Shown here in pieces: positions 9,313-19,099 of a DNA stretch of 64,000 nt. How positions within the stretch are numbered: the stretch's first letter is position 1; the number at the start of each line of letters is the position of its first letter. This DNA comes from Pseudidiomarina homiensis. Lineage in GTDB: Bacteria; Pseudomonadota; Gammaproteobacteria; Enterobacterales; Alteromonadaceae. The position numbers were made by a program, and so were the translations under genes. Location: contig NZ_PIPX01000002.1 of the NCBI RefSeq assembly GCF_003987225.1, positions 248,001-312,000 of the forward strand, given 5' to 3'. The notes beneath the pieces were generated by a model. That model was given only the letters and a program-made list of their open reading frames with translations. It was not told the DNA's origin and did no database searches.

Positions 9313-10617
9313 TTAGTCTTCAGCGTAATCAAACACCCAGTTTACGTACAATTCAGTGCCGACTTTGAGCGCATCTTCATCAGCGTAAAAGTAAGGTGAG
9401 TGGTTGCTTGGCGCTGTTGCTGGATCTTGCCCTTCCGGTGTAATTCCTAAAAAGACAAAGAGTCCTGGAACCTCTAATGCGTAGAACGAGAAGTCCTCTG
9501 CACCAGTAACCAGCGGATTCACTTTTACTTTGTCGGCGCCGGCAACTTGCTCAATGGTCGGCAGCATTTGTGCCGTCAATTCCGGGTTGTTAATCGTTAC
9601 CGGGTAACCTTCGTCAATATGCACATGCGCTTCAGCGCCAGAGCTAGCGGCAGTGTGCTCTGCTGTGGTTTTTAGGTTTTCAAAAATTTGTGCGCGGTTG
9701 TCCATGTCGAAGTTACGGATGGTGCCTTCTAAGTAAACTTCGTCCGGAATAATATTGTTACGCACGCCACCTTCGACAATACCAAAGCTGACGACCGCTG
9801 GCGCTTTGGTAATATCCACTTGGCGGCTGATAATGGTTTGTGTGTTGTTAATGATTTGCGCTGCGGTAACAATAGGGTCAACCCCACCCCATGGGCGCGA
9901 GCCATGTGTTTGACGGCCTTTTACGTTGATTTCAAAGCGATCAGAGGACGCCATCAAAGGGCCTGAGCGATAACCAATATGCCCAGTTGTGCCCGCAGAC
10001 CACACGTGAATGCCAAACACTGCGTCGGGTTTGAGATCGGCAAAGAGGCCTTGTTCGAGCATTAACTCGGCACCACCTTCCTCACCTTTCGGAGCGCCTT
10101 CCTCGGCGGGCTGGAAGATAAACATGACGGTACCAGCAAGTTCATTTTGCAGCGCAGCGAGCTGCTCGGCGGCGCCCATTAACATGGCAACATGCATGTC
10201 ATGGCCACAGGCATGCATCACACCTACTTCTTCACCGCGGTACTCGGCGGTGGCGGTCGATTTAAAGGGGAGATCGGTTTTTTCGGTGACCGGTAAGGCG
10301 TCCATGTCAGCGCGTAATGCAACGACAGGGCCTGGCTTTGCGCCTTTAAGGATGCCGACGACGCCGGTATGGGCAACTTCGGTTTGCACCTCTAAGCCAA
10401 GTTTACGTAGATGTTCTGCAACGACTTTTGCTGTGCGAAATTCGCGGTTACTGAGTTCAGGATGTTGATGCAGGTCACGACGCCATTCAATCACCTGCTG
10501 CTCTAGCTCGGCAGAGATACGTACCGGGTCATCGGCAGCTAGCGCCGTCATTGGTGCGACAGTTAGTGTCGCACAGCAGGCTAAAGTAAGTTTTGCGATC
10601 GCAGAAAGTTTCGACAT
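9313..10617 (-). CDS. Exported M20-family amidohydrolase
   Basis: A 434-residue metallopeptidase-like amidohydrolase of the hippurate/IAA-amino-acid hydrolase group. It should cleave N-acyl amino acids or similar amides. An N-terminal signal peptide (hydrophobic LTLACCATLTVAPMTALA then AADD) predicts export to the periplasm. Metal-binding residues are in HACGHDMHVAML and QPAEEG, and TGAEDFSFY near the C-terminus is a family hallmark. The ATG at 10617 has an AAAGGTG ribosome site 7 bases upstream and is preferred to a TTG at 10623. It is first in the operon with the CoA-transferase/GNAT and HDAC genes, so a released acid could feed the downstream CoA enzymes (inference). Its signal-peptide codons contain one copy of a 26-nt palindromic repeat also found before recC. 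Confidence 0.9.
   Translation of the reverse strand: MSKLSAIAKLTLACCATLTVAPMTALAADDPVRISAELEQQVIEWRRDLHQHPELSNREFRTAKVVAEHLRKLGLEVQTEVAHTGVVGILKGAKPGPVVALRADMDALPVTEKTDLPFKSTATAEYRGEEVGVMHACGHDMHVAMLMGAAEQLAALQNELAGTVMFIFQPAEEGAPKGEEGGAELMLEQGLFADLKPDAVFGIHVWSAGTTGHIGYRSGPLMASSDRFEINVKGRQTHGSRPWGGVDPIVTAAQIINNTQTIISRQVDITKAPAVVSFGIVEGGVRNNIIPDEVYLEGTIRNFDMDNRAQIFENLKTTAEHTAASSGAEAHVHIDEGYPVTINNPELTAQMLPTIEQVAGADKVKVNPLVTGAEDFSFYALEVPGLFVFLGITPEGQDPATAPSNHSPYFYADEDALKVGTELYVNWVFDYAED
10551..10576 (-). repeat. 26-nt palindromic repeat, copy 1 (inside signal-peptide codons)
   Basis: Read on the minus strand, these 26 bases match 38266-38291 on the plus strand at 25 of 26 positions. The core is GCGACA-CTAAC-TGTCGC, an inverted repeat with a 5-nt spacer. 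This copy encodes part of the M20 amidohydrolase signal peptide (CCATLTVAP). Confidence 0.7.
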
Positions 10618-10673
10618 GACCAATCACCTTTGCAAGTTGTAATGAAAGTGATTTGAGTATGCCTCGTTGCTGA

Positions 10674-11315
10674 TTATTTTGCCAATGCGGCTTTGGTCGC
10701 AGGATCGGCAAACAAGCCGTAGTTGGGTAATGGGGCGGTGATGGCGAATGCTTCGTGCGCATAAGTAAATGCGAGCTGCCACGCGTGAAGATGTAGATAA
10801 GTGTTGGCTTCACCACCGTAGCGCGTATCGCCGACGATGGGGGCTCCCAGGCTTTTTAGCGCCACGCGGAGTTGATGCGTACGCCCGGTTTGTGGATGCA
10901 GGTGATACAGCCGATATCCCGTTGCGATTGCCTCGCTGCTAAATTGTGTGCGCGCTGGATTCACTTTACTATGCGTTAAACGCCAACTGCCGCGGCGGGC
11001 TTTGACCATATCGCCTACCACCCAGCCTTGCTTTTTCTTTGGCTTGCCAGCAGCAATGGCTAAGTAGGTTTTCGTGATAGCGCGGTCGGCGAACAATTGA
11101 CTCAGTGCTGCAGCAGCATTGGCGTTACGAGCGATCAAAAGAACCCCTGAGGTGGGGGTATCAAGGCGGTGAACTGGCCATAATTGCTCGCCCAATTGCT
11201 CGGCCAGCTGGTGTACGACGCTGACTTCGTTGTCGTTGGCATGCATGGGAGCGCCTGCGGGTTTGTTAAGCGCATAAAAATCAGCATGTTGAAAAACTAG
11301 GGTTAACTCGCGCAT
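10674..11315 (-). CDS. RluA-family RNA pseudouridine synthase
   Basis: A 213-residue protein with the RluA-family catalytic motif HRLDTPTSGVLLIAR, whose Asp attacks uridine C1', and the downstream LHPQTGRTHQLRVAL signature. It lacks an N-terminal S4 domain and is on the short side for the family. It should isomerise a uridine in tRNA or rRNA, but the site cannot be assigned. It is transcribed away from trmH, another RNA modification gene, across a gap filled by an inverted repeat. Confidence 0.9.
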   Translation of the reverse strand: MRELTLVFQHADFYALNKPAGAPMHANDNEVSVVHQLAEQLGEQLWPVHRLDTPTSGVLLIARNANAAAALSQLFADRAITKTYLAIAAGKPKKKQGWVVGDMVKARRGSWRLTHSKVNPARTQFSSEAIATGYRLYHLHPQTGRTHQLRVALKSLGAPIVGDTRYGGEANTYLHLHAWQLAFTYAHEAFAITAPLPNYGLFADPATKAALAK

Positions 11316-11336
11316 ACCGTTATACTCTCAAAAAAC

Positions 11337-11420
11337 CGTTGTTCGCTATTCGCTGTTTGCTGTTTGTTTAGACAAAAAGCGAGCGCTAGCGAGCGTGCGA
11401 ACAGCGAATAGCAAACAACG
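11337..11420. repeat. Inverted repeat of RAAYAGC heptads in rluA-type/trmH divergent gap
   Basis: The left arm (11337-11360) and right arm (11397-11420) are reverse complements at 22 of 24 positions. Each consists of heptads such as AAACAGC, GAATAGC and GAACAACG. The centre, around GCGAGCGCTAGCG, is GC-rich and partly self-complementary. The element lies between the divergent pseudouridine synthase and trmH genes, so both promoters are next to or inside it. Related heptads occur at 61526-61557. Confidence 0.75.
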
Positions 11421-11433
11421 CTTTGGATTTTTT

Positions 11434-12114
11434 ATGTCACCGGAACGCTTTGCTCGCATCAACAAATTACTCGATCGGCGCCAACCCGATCTTACGCTCT
11501 GTCTCGAGAGTGTCCACAAAAACCACAACTTATCGGCGCTTATTCGCACCGCCGACGCCGTAGGCCTGCATGAAGTTCATGCCATCTGGTTCGATCGCAA
11601 AGGTAAAATCAAAGGCGGCACAGCCATGGGCTCGCAGCAGTGGGTTAAAGTGCACCACCATGACAGCACGGCAGAAACCATTGCTCAGCTTAAAGCCGAG
11701 GGCAAGCAGGTGTTAGTGACTCACCTATCGGCGTCAGCAATCGACTTTCGTAAAGTGGATTACACCAAGCCGACGGCGATACTATTCGGTCAAGAAAAAC
11801 ACGGTGTCTCTGAGCAAGCGCTGGCGTTGGCCGATCAGCATGTGGTGATTCCGATGGTGGGTATGGCGCAATCGCTGAATGTTTCTGTGGCTGCCGCGGC
11901 GATTTTATACGAAGCACAGCGGCAACGTGAAAATGCGGGTATGTACGAGCGACCACAATTGTCGGCGGATGAGCGCCATCGCGTACTGTTTGAAGGTGGT
12001 CATCCGATTTTTGCCAAGCTTTGTCGGCGCAAAAAGCTCGCTTATCCGGAGTTGGATGAGCACGGGCAAATTGTCGCTGATGACGCGTGGTGGCATGCGG
12101 TGAGGTCAAATTGA
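11434..12114 (+). CDS. trmH: tRNA (guanosine(18)-2'-O)-methyltransferase
   Basis: A SPOUT-class enzyme that methylates the ribose of G18 in tRNA using SAM. The N-terminus MSPERFARINKLLDRRQPDLTL and VHKNHNLSALIRTADAVGLHEV match E. coli TrmH closely. The trefoil-knot signatures LFGQEKHGVSEQAL and MAQSLNVSVAAA are present. The ATG at 11434 aligns with the E. coli start and gives 226 residues. An upstream in-frame ATG at 11395 falls in the inverted repeat and is rejected. It sits directly before recG with one base between stop and start, the conserved spoT-trmH-recG order interrupted here by the accessory block. Confidence 0.96.
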   Translation: MSPERFARINKLLDRRQPDLTLCLESVHKNHNLSALIRTADAVGLHEVHAIWFDRKGKIKGGTAMGSQQWVKVHHHDSTAETIAQLKAEGKQVLVTHLSASAIDFRKVDYTKPTAILFGQEKHGVSEQALALADQHVVIPMVGMAQSLNVSVAAAAILYEAQRQRENAGMYERPQLSADERHRVLFEGGHPIFAKLCRRKKLAYPELDEHGQIVADDAWWHAVRSN

Positions 12115-12115
12115 T

Positions 12116-14197
12116 ATGAGCCAAGCGGGGTTGCATCGCATTCCTGTTTCGGTCCTTAAGGGGGTGGGGCCGAAACTGCAGGAGCGTTTGACCAAGTTGG
12201 GCTTGGCGACCGTTCAGGATGTGCTTTTGCATCTGCCACTTCGTTATGAAGATCGCTCGCGTATTTATCCGATTGCCGCGCTACAACCCGGTACCACAGC
12301 TACGGTGATTGCTCGCGTAGTCAAAGCCGATGTTGTGTATGGCCGCCGCCGTATGCTCAAGGTCAACGTGCGTGATGCCAGCGGCGGCTTGAACTTGGTG
12401 TTTTTTCAGTTTAGCGCGGCGCAGTTGAAGCAGTTTGCACAAGGAACGCAGTTGCAGCTCTTCGGTGAAGTGCGCAGGGGCATGCAAGGGCCGGATATGA
12501 TTCATCCGGAGTACAAGATTGTGCAAGGTGAAGTGCCGCAGTTGGCAGAAAGCTCATTGACCCCGGTGTACCCAACTACTGAAGGTGTCCAGCAAGCGAC
12601 CTTGCGAAAATTGAGTGAGCAAGCACTTACCTACCTGACGCCGCAAGCTTTACCGGAGTTGCTGCCAGAACATCTGCGTCCTGGCGGAATGGCGTTGAGT
12701 GCTGCGATTCAATTGTTGCACCGACCACCGCTGGATGTGCATTTGCATGAGCTGCAAGAGGGCACGCATCCAGCACAATTGCGGCTAGCGATGGAAGAAC
12801 TCGTCGCTCATCAGCTGAGCCTACTGAAGCTACGCAGCCTAAAACAACAACATCAAGCTCGTGCGTTGCAGCCACATAATGAATTAGAGTCGGCATTTTT
12901 GCAGCAACTGCCGTTTCAGCCCACCCAAGCTCAACAGCGTGTGGTAAATGAGATCCAGCAAGATTTAGCGCAACCGATCCCGATGATGCGTTTGGTGCAA
13001 GGTGATGTGGGATCAGGCAAGACCTTGGTGGCAGCTCTCGCGGCACTAACGGCAATTGGGCAAGGTTACCAAGTGGCGCTAATGGCACCGACGGAAATCT
13101 TGGCCGAACAGCATGCGCTGACGTTTCGTCAATGGTTTGCCCCGCTGGGGATCGAGGTTGGCTGGCTAGCTGGTAAGCAAACTAGCAAGCAACGCAATGA
13201 GGTGTTGGCGACGCTGAAAACTGGGCAAACCCAGTTGGTGGTGGGGACACATGCGTTATTTCAAGCTGACGTTAAGTATCATAATTTGTCATTAGTGATC
13301 ATTGACGAGCAGCATCGGTTTGGTGTGCATCAACGCTTAGAGCTGCGTGAAAAAGGTGTGCAGCAAGGCTTTCAGCCGCATCAGTTGATTATGACCGCAA
13401 CACCGATTCCGCGGACGTTGGCGATGACTGCCTATGCTGACTTAGCCACATCTATTATCGATGAATTACCACCGGGCCGTACACCGGTCACCACAGTGGC
13501 GATTCCAGATACGCGTCGCGATCAGGTGGTGGCACGGGTGCACAAAGTCTGCACTGAAGAAAAACGCCAAGCGTATTGGGTGTGTACGTTGATCGAAGAG
13601 TCGGAAGCATTGCAATGCCAAGCAGCTGAAGACACTGCGAATCAACTTGCGGCCGCGCTCCCGGACTTGCGCATTGGACTTGTGCACGGGCGTTTAAAGA
13701 GCGCTGAAAAAGAAGCGGTCATGCAGGCCTTCAAAGCCCACGAACTCGATCTGCTGGTCGCTACGACAGTGATTGAGGTGGGTGTTGACGTGCCGAATGC
13801 GAGTTTGATGATTATCGAAAATCCCGAGCGCCTCGGTTTGGCGCAACTGCACCAGTTGCGCGGGCGAGTCGGCCGTGGTGCTGTGGCGAGTCACTGTGTG
13901 CTGCTGTACCATGCGCCGTTATCGAAAACAGCTACGCAACGTCTTGGTGTGTTGCGCGATAGCAGCGACGGCTTTGTGATCGCCGAGCGTGATTTAGAGC
14001 TCCGCGGACCTGGCGAATTATTGGGGCAGCGGCAGACCGGATTGACCGAAATGAAGGTTGCGGACGTAATGAAGCACAGTGATTTGCTCGAGCAAGCGCA
14101 GCATCTGGCGCAACAGCTTTGGGGTGATTATCGTGAGACATCCGAAGCATTGATCCAGCGCTGGTTACCGCGTCGAGACCACTACGCCCAAGCATGA
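12116..14197 (+). CDS. recG: ATP-dependent DNA helicase RecG
   Basis: RecG remodels stalled replication forks and branch-migrates Holliday junctions. The 693-residue protein has the N-terminal wedge/OB region (VLKGVGPKLQERLTKLG). Helicase domains follow: Walker A LVQGDVGSGKTLVA near residue 300, the DEQH box (IIDEQHRFG), MTATPIPRTLAM, and QLRGRVGRG in the second motor domain. Length and motif order are normal. The start is one base after the trmH stop, so the pair is probably translationally coupled. Confidence 0.98.
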   Translation: MSQAGLHRIPVSVLKGVGPKLQERLTKLGLATVQDVLLHLPLRYEDRSRIYPIAALQPGTTATVIARVVKADVVYGRRRMLKVNVRDASGGLNLVFFQFSAAQLKQFAQGTQLQLFGEVRRGMQGPDMIHPEYKIVQGEVPQLAESSLTPVYPTTEGVQQATLRKLSEQALTYLTPQALPELLPEHLRPGGMALSAAIQLLHRPPLDVHLHELQEGTHPAQLRLAMEELVAHQLSLLKLRSLKQQHQARALQPHNELESAFLQQLPFQPTQAQQRVVNEIQQDLAQPIPMMRLVQGDVGSGKTLVAALAALTAIGQGYQVALMAPTEILAEQHALTFRQWFAPLGIEVGWLAGKQTSKQRNEVLATLKTGQTQLVVGTHALFQADVKYHNLSLVIIDEQHRFGVHQRLELREKGVQQGFQPHQLIMTATPIPRTLAMTAYADLATSIIDELPPGRTPVTTVAIPDTRRDQVVARVHKVCTEEKRQAYWVCTLIEESEALQCQAAEDTANQLAAALPDLRIGLVHGRLKSAEKEAVMQAFKAHELDLLVATTVIEVGVDVPNASLMIIENPERLGLAQLHQLRGRVGRGAVASHCVLLYHAPLSKTATQRLGVLRDSSDGFVIAERDLELRGPGELLGQRQTGLTEMKVADVMKHSDLLEQAQHLAQQLWGDYRETSEALIQRWLPRRDHYAQA

Positions 14198-14236
14198 TTT
14201 CGTAGTACACTAGACGCACATTTGTAAAAAGGCAGT

Positions 14237-14995
14237 ATGATGAAAGATTCGAAGTCAGACACCATTGATTTTGGCTATAAGCAAGTTGCCCGCGACGAGA
14301 AGCAGGGACTGGTCGCCAATGTCTTTAATTCAGTGGCCAAAAAATACGACATCATGAATGACGTCATGTCGTTCGGTATTCATCGGCTTTGGAAGCGCTA
14401 CACCATCGATTGCAGCGGTGTTCGCAAGGGCATGAAGGTGCTCGATATTGCCGGCGGTACAGGTGATCTGACCGCGCAATTTTCCCGCCGTGTGGGTCCG
14501 ACCGGCGAAGTCGTCTTAGCAGACATTAACCAAGCGATGCTTGATGTCGGCCGTGATAAATTACGCAATATGGGGATTGTCGACAACGTCGACTACGTGC
14601 AAGCAAACGCTGAAGAATTACCGTTTGAGAGTGATCGTTTCGACATCATTACCATAGCCTTTGGTTTGCGTAATGTTACCGATAAGCAAAAAGCACTGGA
14701 ATCAATGTTTCGCGTACTTAAGCCGGGTGGCCGGTTGCTGGTACTTGAATTTTCAAAGCCGGTACCGCCGTTGTTATCGCAAGCCTATGATTTTTACTCG
14801 TTCAATGTATTACCGAAAATGGGGCAGCTGGTTGCAGGTGATGCCGAAAGTTACCAGTATCTCGCCGAGTCTATTCGCATGCACCCTGATCAAGAGACCC
14901 TGAAGGGAATGATGCAAACAGCTGGTTATGAGCAGGTGACCTATCACAATCTGACGGGTGGTATTGTCGCGCTGCATCGAGGTTTCAAGTTCTGA
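14237..14995 (+). CDS. ubiE: Ubiquinone/menaquinone C-methyltransferase UbiE
   Basis: A SAM-dependent methyltransferase acting on the benzoquinol ring in ubiquinone synthesis (and on demethylmenaquinol where that pathway exists). Signatures are [18 protein letters not shown], the SAM motif [12 protein letters not shown] and the C-terminal [12 protein letters not shown]. Two consecutive ATGs open the frame (14237 and 14240), either giving about 251 residues. A TACACT -10-like box at 14205 may provide a promoter. It heads the ubiE-ubiJ-ubiB-tat cluster. Confidence 0.98.
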   Translation: MMKDSKSDTIDFGYKQVARDEKQGLVANVFNSVAKKYDIMNDVMSFGIHRLWKRYTIDCSGVRKGMKVLDIAGGTGDLTAQFSRRVGPTGEVVLADINQAMLDVGRDKLRNMGIVDNVDYVQANAEELPFESDRFDIITIAFGLRNVTDKQKALESMFRVLKPGGRLLVLEFSKPVPPLLSQAYDFYSFNVLPKMGQLVAGDAESYQYLAESIRMHPDQETLKGMMQTAGYEQVTYHNLTGGIVALHRGFKF

Positions 14996-15597
14996 TGCTG
15001 TGGACTGTGTTGCCAAATCAATTGCTGGAACTTGCGGCGCAGCAGCTGCTCGCCCTCGACCCAGCGAGCGCTGACCGATTGACAAAACTTGCCGGAAAAC
15101 GCTTGCGGGTGACGTTGAGGGAAGTCGGTAAGCCGCTCACCGTAACGGTTACTGAGAGCAGCGTGCTGTTCAGTTGGATTGATACAGCAGAGGTCGACTG
15201 TCATATCATGACCGAATTGGCGGTCCTCCCAGAGCTTCGCGATAGCGCTAATATCACGCGTTTGATCAAAGCAGACAAGCTCGATATTGATGGCGATCCA
15301 ATGTTGGCTCAGCAATTAAGCAAGCTTTTTACTGAGCTTGCGATTGACTGGCCAGAACAGCTCTCGCAGCGGATTGGCGATGTTCCGGCACAGTTGTTGG
15401 TAACTGCCTTTCAGCGCAGTCGTTCGCGATTTAAACAATGGCGAGCAGATAGTCAGCAGTGGGTGCAAGATGCGCTGATCGAAGAAAAGCAGGTTCTACC
15501 CGCACGAGCGCAATTCCTGCAATTCCAGGCTGACGTGCAAGCTTTGCGCGCCCGCATCGACAAACTTGAACGGCAGCTACGGGAACCACGAGATTGA
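14995..15597 (+). CDS. ubiJ: Ubiquinone biosynthesis accessory factor UbiJ (SCP2 domain)
   Basis: UbiJ is a lipid-binding accessory protein that helps organise the soluble Ubi complex. This 200-residue protein has an N-terminal SCP2-like domain (residues about 12-105) and a charged, coiled-coil-like C-terminus ([23 protein letters not shown]), as in E. coli UbiJ. Assignment rests largely on position between ubiE and ubiB together with this domain plan. The ATG overlaps the ubiE stop (TGATG). Confidence 0.93.
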   Translation: MLWTVLPNQLLELAAQQLLALDPASADRLTKLAGKRLRVTLREVGKPLTVTVTESSVLFSWIDTAEVDCHIMTELAVLPELRDSANITRLIKADKLDIDGDPMLAQQLSKLFTELAIDWPEQLSQRIGDVPAQLLVTAFQRSRSRFKQWRADSQQWVQDALIEEKQVLPARAQFLQFQADVQALRARIDKLERQLREPRD

Positions 15598-15599
15598 GT

Positions 15600-17240
15600 A
15601 TGCGAGCCAAGCGACTGTATCAGATCACACGAACATTTTTGCACTATGGCTTGAATGAACTTATTCCTGCCAAGTGGATGCCTTGGTCTGTTCGAGTGGC
15701 AAGAGTTGGGTTGTTTTGGTTACCAAACCGCCACAAAGAGAAGCCAGCCGGCGAACGCTTGCGCTTAGCGCTTGAATCCCTTGGTCCAGTGTGGGTTAAG
15801 TTCGGCCAAATGCTTTCGACGCGGCGTGACCTTTTGCCGCCGGATATAGCGCTGGAGCTGGCAAAACTGCAAGATAAAGTAAAACCGTTCAGCGGTGAAC
15901 GTGCGCAAAAGCTTATCGAAAAGGCGCTGGGGCTAAAACATATTGATGAACTATTCGATGACTTTAACGTTACACCGTTGGCATCGGCGTCAATTGCGCA
16001 AGTGCACACAGCGAAGTTGAAGCATGGTGACGATGCTGGCGCCGACGTGGTTATCAAAGTTATTCGTCCAGATATTCGTGATGCTATTGATGCCGATTTG
16101 AGCTTGATGGAAACCTTAGCTTCAGTTCTAGCGAAGCATCTGCCCGACGGACGTCGCCTAAAACCTCGCGAAGTGGTTAAAGAATATCGCAAAACGCTGC
16201 TTGATGAGCTCGATTTAGCGCGCGAAGCAGCAAACGCTATTCAATTACGCCGTAATTTTGAAGATTCTAAGTTGCTCTATATACCGAAGGTCTACAGTGA
16301 CTTTAGCCGACATAATGTGATGGTGATGGAGCGTATTGACGGTATTCCTGTGAGCGATGTCGACACCTTGATGACACTGGGTGTTGATATGAAGAAGCTC
16401 GCTGAGCGCGGTGTCGAAGTGTTCTTTACGCAAGTCTTTCGCGATAGCTTTTTTCATGCCGATATGCATCCGGGCAATATTTTTGTTGCGCGCGAACATC
16501 CAGAAGATCCGCAGTATCTTGGTATTGATTTTGGTATTGTCGGCACCCTCAACCGTGAAGATAAACGTTATTTAGCGGAAAACTTTCTCGCCTTCTTTAA
16601 TCGTGATTACCGAAAAGTGGCTGAATTACATGTGGATTCGGGCTGGGTACCTGCGCATATCAATGTCGAGGAGTTTGAATCAGCGATTCGGACAGTCTGC
16701 GAACCTATTTTCAATAAACCGCTCGCCGATATTTCTTTTGGCCATGTGCTGGTAAACTTATTCAATACGGCGCGACGATTTGAAATGGAAGTTCAGCCAC
16801 AGCTGGTGTTGTTGCAGAAAACCTTACTTTACGTCGAGGGCTTAGGGCGTACGTTGTACCCGCAGTTGGATTTATGGCAAACCGCTAAGCCGTTTTTAGA
16901 GCGTTGGATGCAAGAACAACTCGGTTGGCGTGCGGTGTTACGCTCGGTGAAGGAGCATGCACCTTATTGGGCCGAAAAAATGCCGGAAATGCCAACTTTG
17001 CTCTATGATTACTTGCGCAACCAAAAGCATCAAGTTGAGCAGCAACAGTTGGCTACGCAGGCAGTATTGGCCGGCCAGAGAAAGATGGTGTGGCGTTTAT
17101 GGTGGGGCTTAATGAGTACTGCCACCTTAGTGAGTACAACCTTGTTGTGGGTTACCGAACAGAATCACTGGCTGACCGCTTTAAGCGGTGTGGCAACGTT
17201 GGCCAGTGTTGTGATGAGCTGGCGCAAACCAGCAAAGTAG
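15600..17240 (+). CDS. ubiB: UbiB, ABC1/ADCK-family atypical kinase-like ATPase
   Basis: UbiB is an inner-membrane ATPase needed for ubiquinone synthesis and probably for handling lipid precursors. The family KxGQ element is seen as [15 protein letters not shown]. Kinase-like motifs include [10 protein letters not shown] and [10 protein letters not shown]. Two transmembrane helices close the 546-residue protein (around [22 protein letters not shown] and [12 protein letters not shown]). I chose the ATG at 15600, since the TTG at 15594 overlaps the ubiJ stop. The N-terminus [19 protein letters not shown] matches E. coli UbiB. Confidence 0.97.
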   Translation: MRAKRLYQITRTFLHYGLNELIPAKWMPWSVRVARVGLFWLPNRHKEKPAGERLRLALESLGPVWVKFGQMLSTRRDLLPPDIALELAKLQDKVKPFSGERAQKLIEKALGLKHIDELFDDFNVTPLASASIAQVHTAKLKHGDDAGADVVIKVIRPDIRDAIDADLSLMETLASVLAKHLPDGRRLKPREVVKEYRKTLLDELDLAREAANAIQLRRNFEDSKLLYIPKVYSDFSRHNVMVMERIDGIPVSDVDTLMTLGVDMKKLAERGVEVFFTQVFRDSFFHADMHPGNIFVAREHPEDPQYLGIDFGIVGTLNREDKRYLAENFLAFFNRDYRKVAELHVDSGWVPAHINVEEFESAIRTVCEPIFNKPLADISFGHVLVNLFNTARRFEMEVQPQLVLLQKTLLYVEGLGRTLYPQLDLWQTAKPFLERWMQEQLGWRAVLRSVKEHAPYWAEKMPEMPTLLYDYLRNQKHQVEQQQLATQAVLAGQRKMVWRLWWGLMSTATLVSTTLLWVTEQNHWLTALSGVATLASVVMSWRKPAK

Positions 17241-17253
17241 AACAGAGGACATT

Positions 17254-17454
17254 ATGGGAATTAGTATTTGGCAACTGTTGATCGTATTGGTCATTATCGT
17301 GTTGTTGTTTGGCACTAAGCGCTTGCGCTCGTTAGGTAGTGACTTGGGTTCAGCGGTCAAGGGCTTCAAAAAGTCAGTGAGTGACGAAGACGCAGAAAAA
17401 GCGCAAGAGCAAAAAAAAGTAGATAGCAAGAACGACACTGACAAGGACGCTTAA
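17254..17454 (+). CDS. tatA: Sec-independent translocase subunit TatA
   Basis: A 66-residue pore-forming Tat subunit with an N-terminal membrane helix ([15 protein letters not shown]), the conserved [22 protein letters not shown] amphipathic helix and a charged tail. It begins 13 bp after ubiB and is followed by tatB after 5 bp. Confidence 0.97.
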   Translation: MGISIWQLLIVLVIIVLLFGTKRLRSLGSDLGSAVKGFKKSVSDEDAEKAQEQKKVDSKNDTDKDA

Positions 17455-17459
17455 CCGTC

Positions 17460-17831
17460 ATGTTTGATATTGGCTTTTGGGAGCTCCTATTGGTCGCGCT
17501 TATTGGCCTGCTAGTATTGGGCCCTGAGCGTTTGCCGACAGCGTTGCGTGCGTTGCAGCGCGGCATTCAAAAAGCCAAAAGTTTTGGCACATCGGTGCAA
17601 GCGGAGCTCAATCACGAGTTACGCATCAAAGAACTGCACGAACACTTGCGTAAAGCTGAACAGCTTGATGCCGAGAAGCTGTCGCCGGAATTACAACGTT
17701 CGATGGCTGAATTGCGCGATGCCGCTGCGGCGGTTCAACGTCCGTATGCCAAGCAAGAAAAGCCTGCGTCGGACACGCGCGATAGCAAACCGTCTACCTC
17801 TTCTTCGGACCAAGATAAGTCATCGTCATGA
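17460..17831 (+). CDS. tatB: Sec-independent translocase subunit TatB
   Basis: A 123-residue Tat receptor-complex subunit. The start [26 protein letters not shown] is the classic TatB membrane helix with the conserved Glu and Gly-Pro hinge. An amphipathic helix and a Ser/Lys-rich tail follow. With TatC it binds twin-arginine signal peptides. It overlaps tatC by 4 bp (ATGA). Confidence 0.97.
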   Translation: MFDIGFWELLLVALIGLLVLGPERLPTALRALQRGIQKAKSFGTSVQAELNHELRIKELHEHLRKAEQLDAEKLSPELQRSMAELRDAAAAVQRPYAKQEKPASDTRDSKPSTSSSDQDKSSS

Positions 17832-18565
17832 GCCAGTCGCCGCTGCTAGATCATTTATTAGAGCTAAGACGCCGAGTGTTACGTGGGGTCTTGGTGGTGC
17901 TGGCAATTTTTGCGGTGCTAGCGGTGTTTGCCGATGAGCTTTATAGCTTTCTTGCCGCGCCAATGTTGGCCAGCTTGCCGCAAGGTAGTACCTTAATCGC
18001 GACCGATGTAGCGACACCGTTCTTTACGCCTTTCAAATTAGCTCTCGTGGTTTCTGTCGCATTAGCGATACCGGTCTTACTGTGGCAGTTGTGGGCATTT
18101 GTGGCCCCAGGGCTATACACACGAGAAAAGCGTTTAGTGGTGCCACTCATGGTGTCCAGCACGTTGTTGTTTTATGCCGGCATCGCCTTTGCTTATTGGG
18201 CGGTTTTACCTTTGGCATTGAACTTTTTGGCAAATGCGGCGCCTGAAGGAGTAACGGTTGCCACCGATATTGCCCGCTATTTGGATTTTGTGCTGGCTAT
18301 TTTTATGGCGTTCGGTATTGCATTTGAAACCCCGGTTGCCATTATTTTGCTCTGTTGGACCGGTGTGACCAACGTCAAGTCCTTGCGTGCAAAGCGACCG
18401 TATGTCATTGTCGTTGCTTTCATTGTTGGCATGATTTTGACGCCGCCTGATGTGATATCGCAAACGCTATTAGCGATCCCTATGTGGTTGCTCTTTGAAC
18501 TTGGCTTGCTGATTGCTAGTCTATACCAACAAACACCGCGTGCGGCAGAAGCCGAGCGTGATTGA
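17828..18565 (+). CDS. tatC: Sec-independent translocase subunit TatC
   Basis: A 245-residue protein with six predicted membrane helices and the N-terminal [17 protein letters not shown] motif. The periplasmic loops and F-E-P-type residues (GIAFETPV) are conserved. TatC is the core twin-arginine signal receptor in the inner membrane. ATG overlaps the end of tatB, so tatABC is one translational unit. Confidence 0.97.
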   Translation: MSQSPLLDHLLELRRRVLRGVLVVLAIFAVLAVFADELYSFLAAPMLASLPQGSTLIATDVATPFFTPFKLALVVSVALAIPVLLWQLWAFVAPGLYTREKRLVVPLMVSSTLLFYAGIAFAYWAVLPLALNFLANAAPEGVTVATDIARYLDFVLAIFMAFGIAFETPVAIILLCWTGVTNVKSLRAKRPYVIVVAFIVGMILTPPDVISQTLLAIPMWLLFELGLLIASLYQQTPRAAEAERD

Positions 18566-18592
18566 ATAATCAAGAAGTAGGAAGCAAAAAAA

Positions 18593-19096
18593 ATGCTTAA
18601 ATTGTTAGCTTTGGGGAGTGTTGTCAGTTGTTTGTCAGTGGCACTTCTGTGGACTCCAAATGCTAGTGCTCAAGAGCCAACACTAGAGCAACTGCGCACC
18701 TGTGCAGCTATTGAAAATCCTCTAAAACGTTTGGTCTGTTATGACAAAGTAGCCGCCGGAGAAGGGGTCGAGGTAGCCGTTGCTGAAACCAATAAGCAAG
18801 CTCCGGCCACGAACTCCAATGCGCGCCAAGAACCCACAGATGCTTTTGGTTTGCCCGCGCAAGAGTCGGGTGAAGACAGCGATACGATCTATGTTGCTAT
18901 CGACAAAACCGAGAAAGACCCCTACGGCAAGTGGATTATCTATTTCACCAACGGCCAAGTATGGAAGCAAACCGACTCGCAGACATTCCAATTACCACTT
19001 GACGGTAATTACGCCATCGAGCGTGGACTGTTAAACGGTTATTTTCTTGGCCGTGAAGGTGTTAATAAGCGCATTAAAGTGCGCCGTATTAAGTAA
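18593..19096 (+). CDS. Exported protein of unknown function in the tat cluster
   Basis: Not recognised as a named gene. The 167-residue product has a signal peptide (LLALGSVVSCLSVALLWTPNASA, then QEPT). A short conserved-looking segment follows, LRTCAAIENPLKRLVCYDKVA, with two cysteines that could form a disulfide. A low-complexity linker (about 60-95) leads to a C-terminal domain rich in aromatic and basic residues (GKWIIYFTNGQVWKQTDSQ, ending KRIKVRRIK). This last part looks like a small beta domain. It should be periplasmic or surface attached. It lies between tatC (27 bp) and tatD (3 bp), so it is probably co-transcribed, but it carries no twin-arginine motif. Confidence 0.75.
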   Translation: MLKLLALGSVVSCLSVALLWTPNASAQEPTLEQLRTCAAIENPLKRLVCYDKVAAGEGVEVAVAETNKQAPATNSNARQEPTDAFGLPAQESGEDSDTIYVAIDKTEKDPYGKWIIYFTNGQVWKQTDSQTFQLPLDGNYAIERGLLNGYFLGREGVNKRIKVRRIK

Positions 19097-19099
19097 ATA

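Noticed and set aside
11395-11433. Longer trmH start at 11395
   Set aside because: The extra codons come from the inverted repeat; ATG 11434 aligns with E. coli TrmH.
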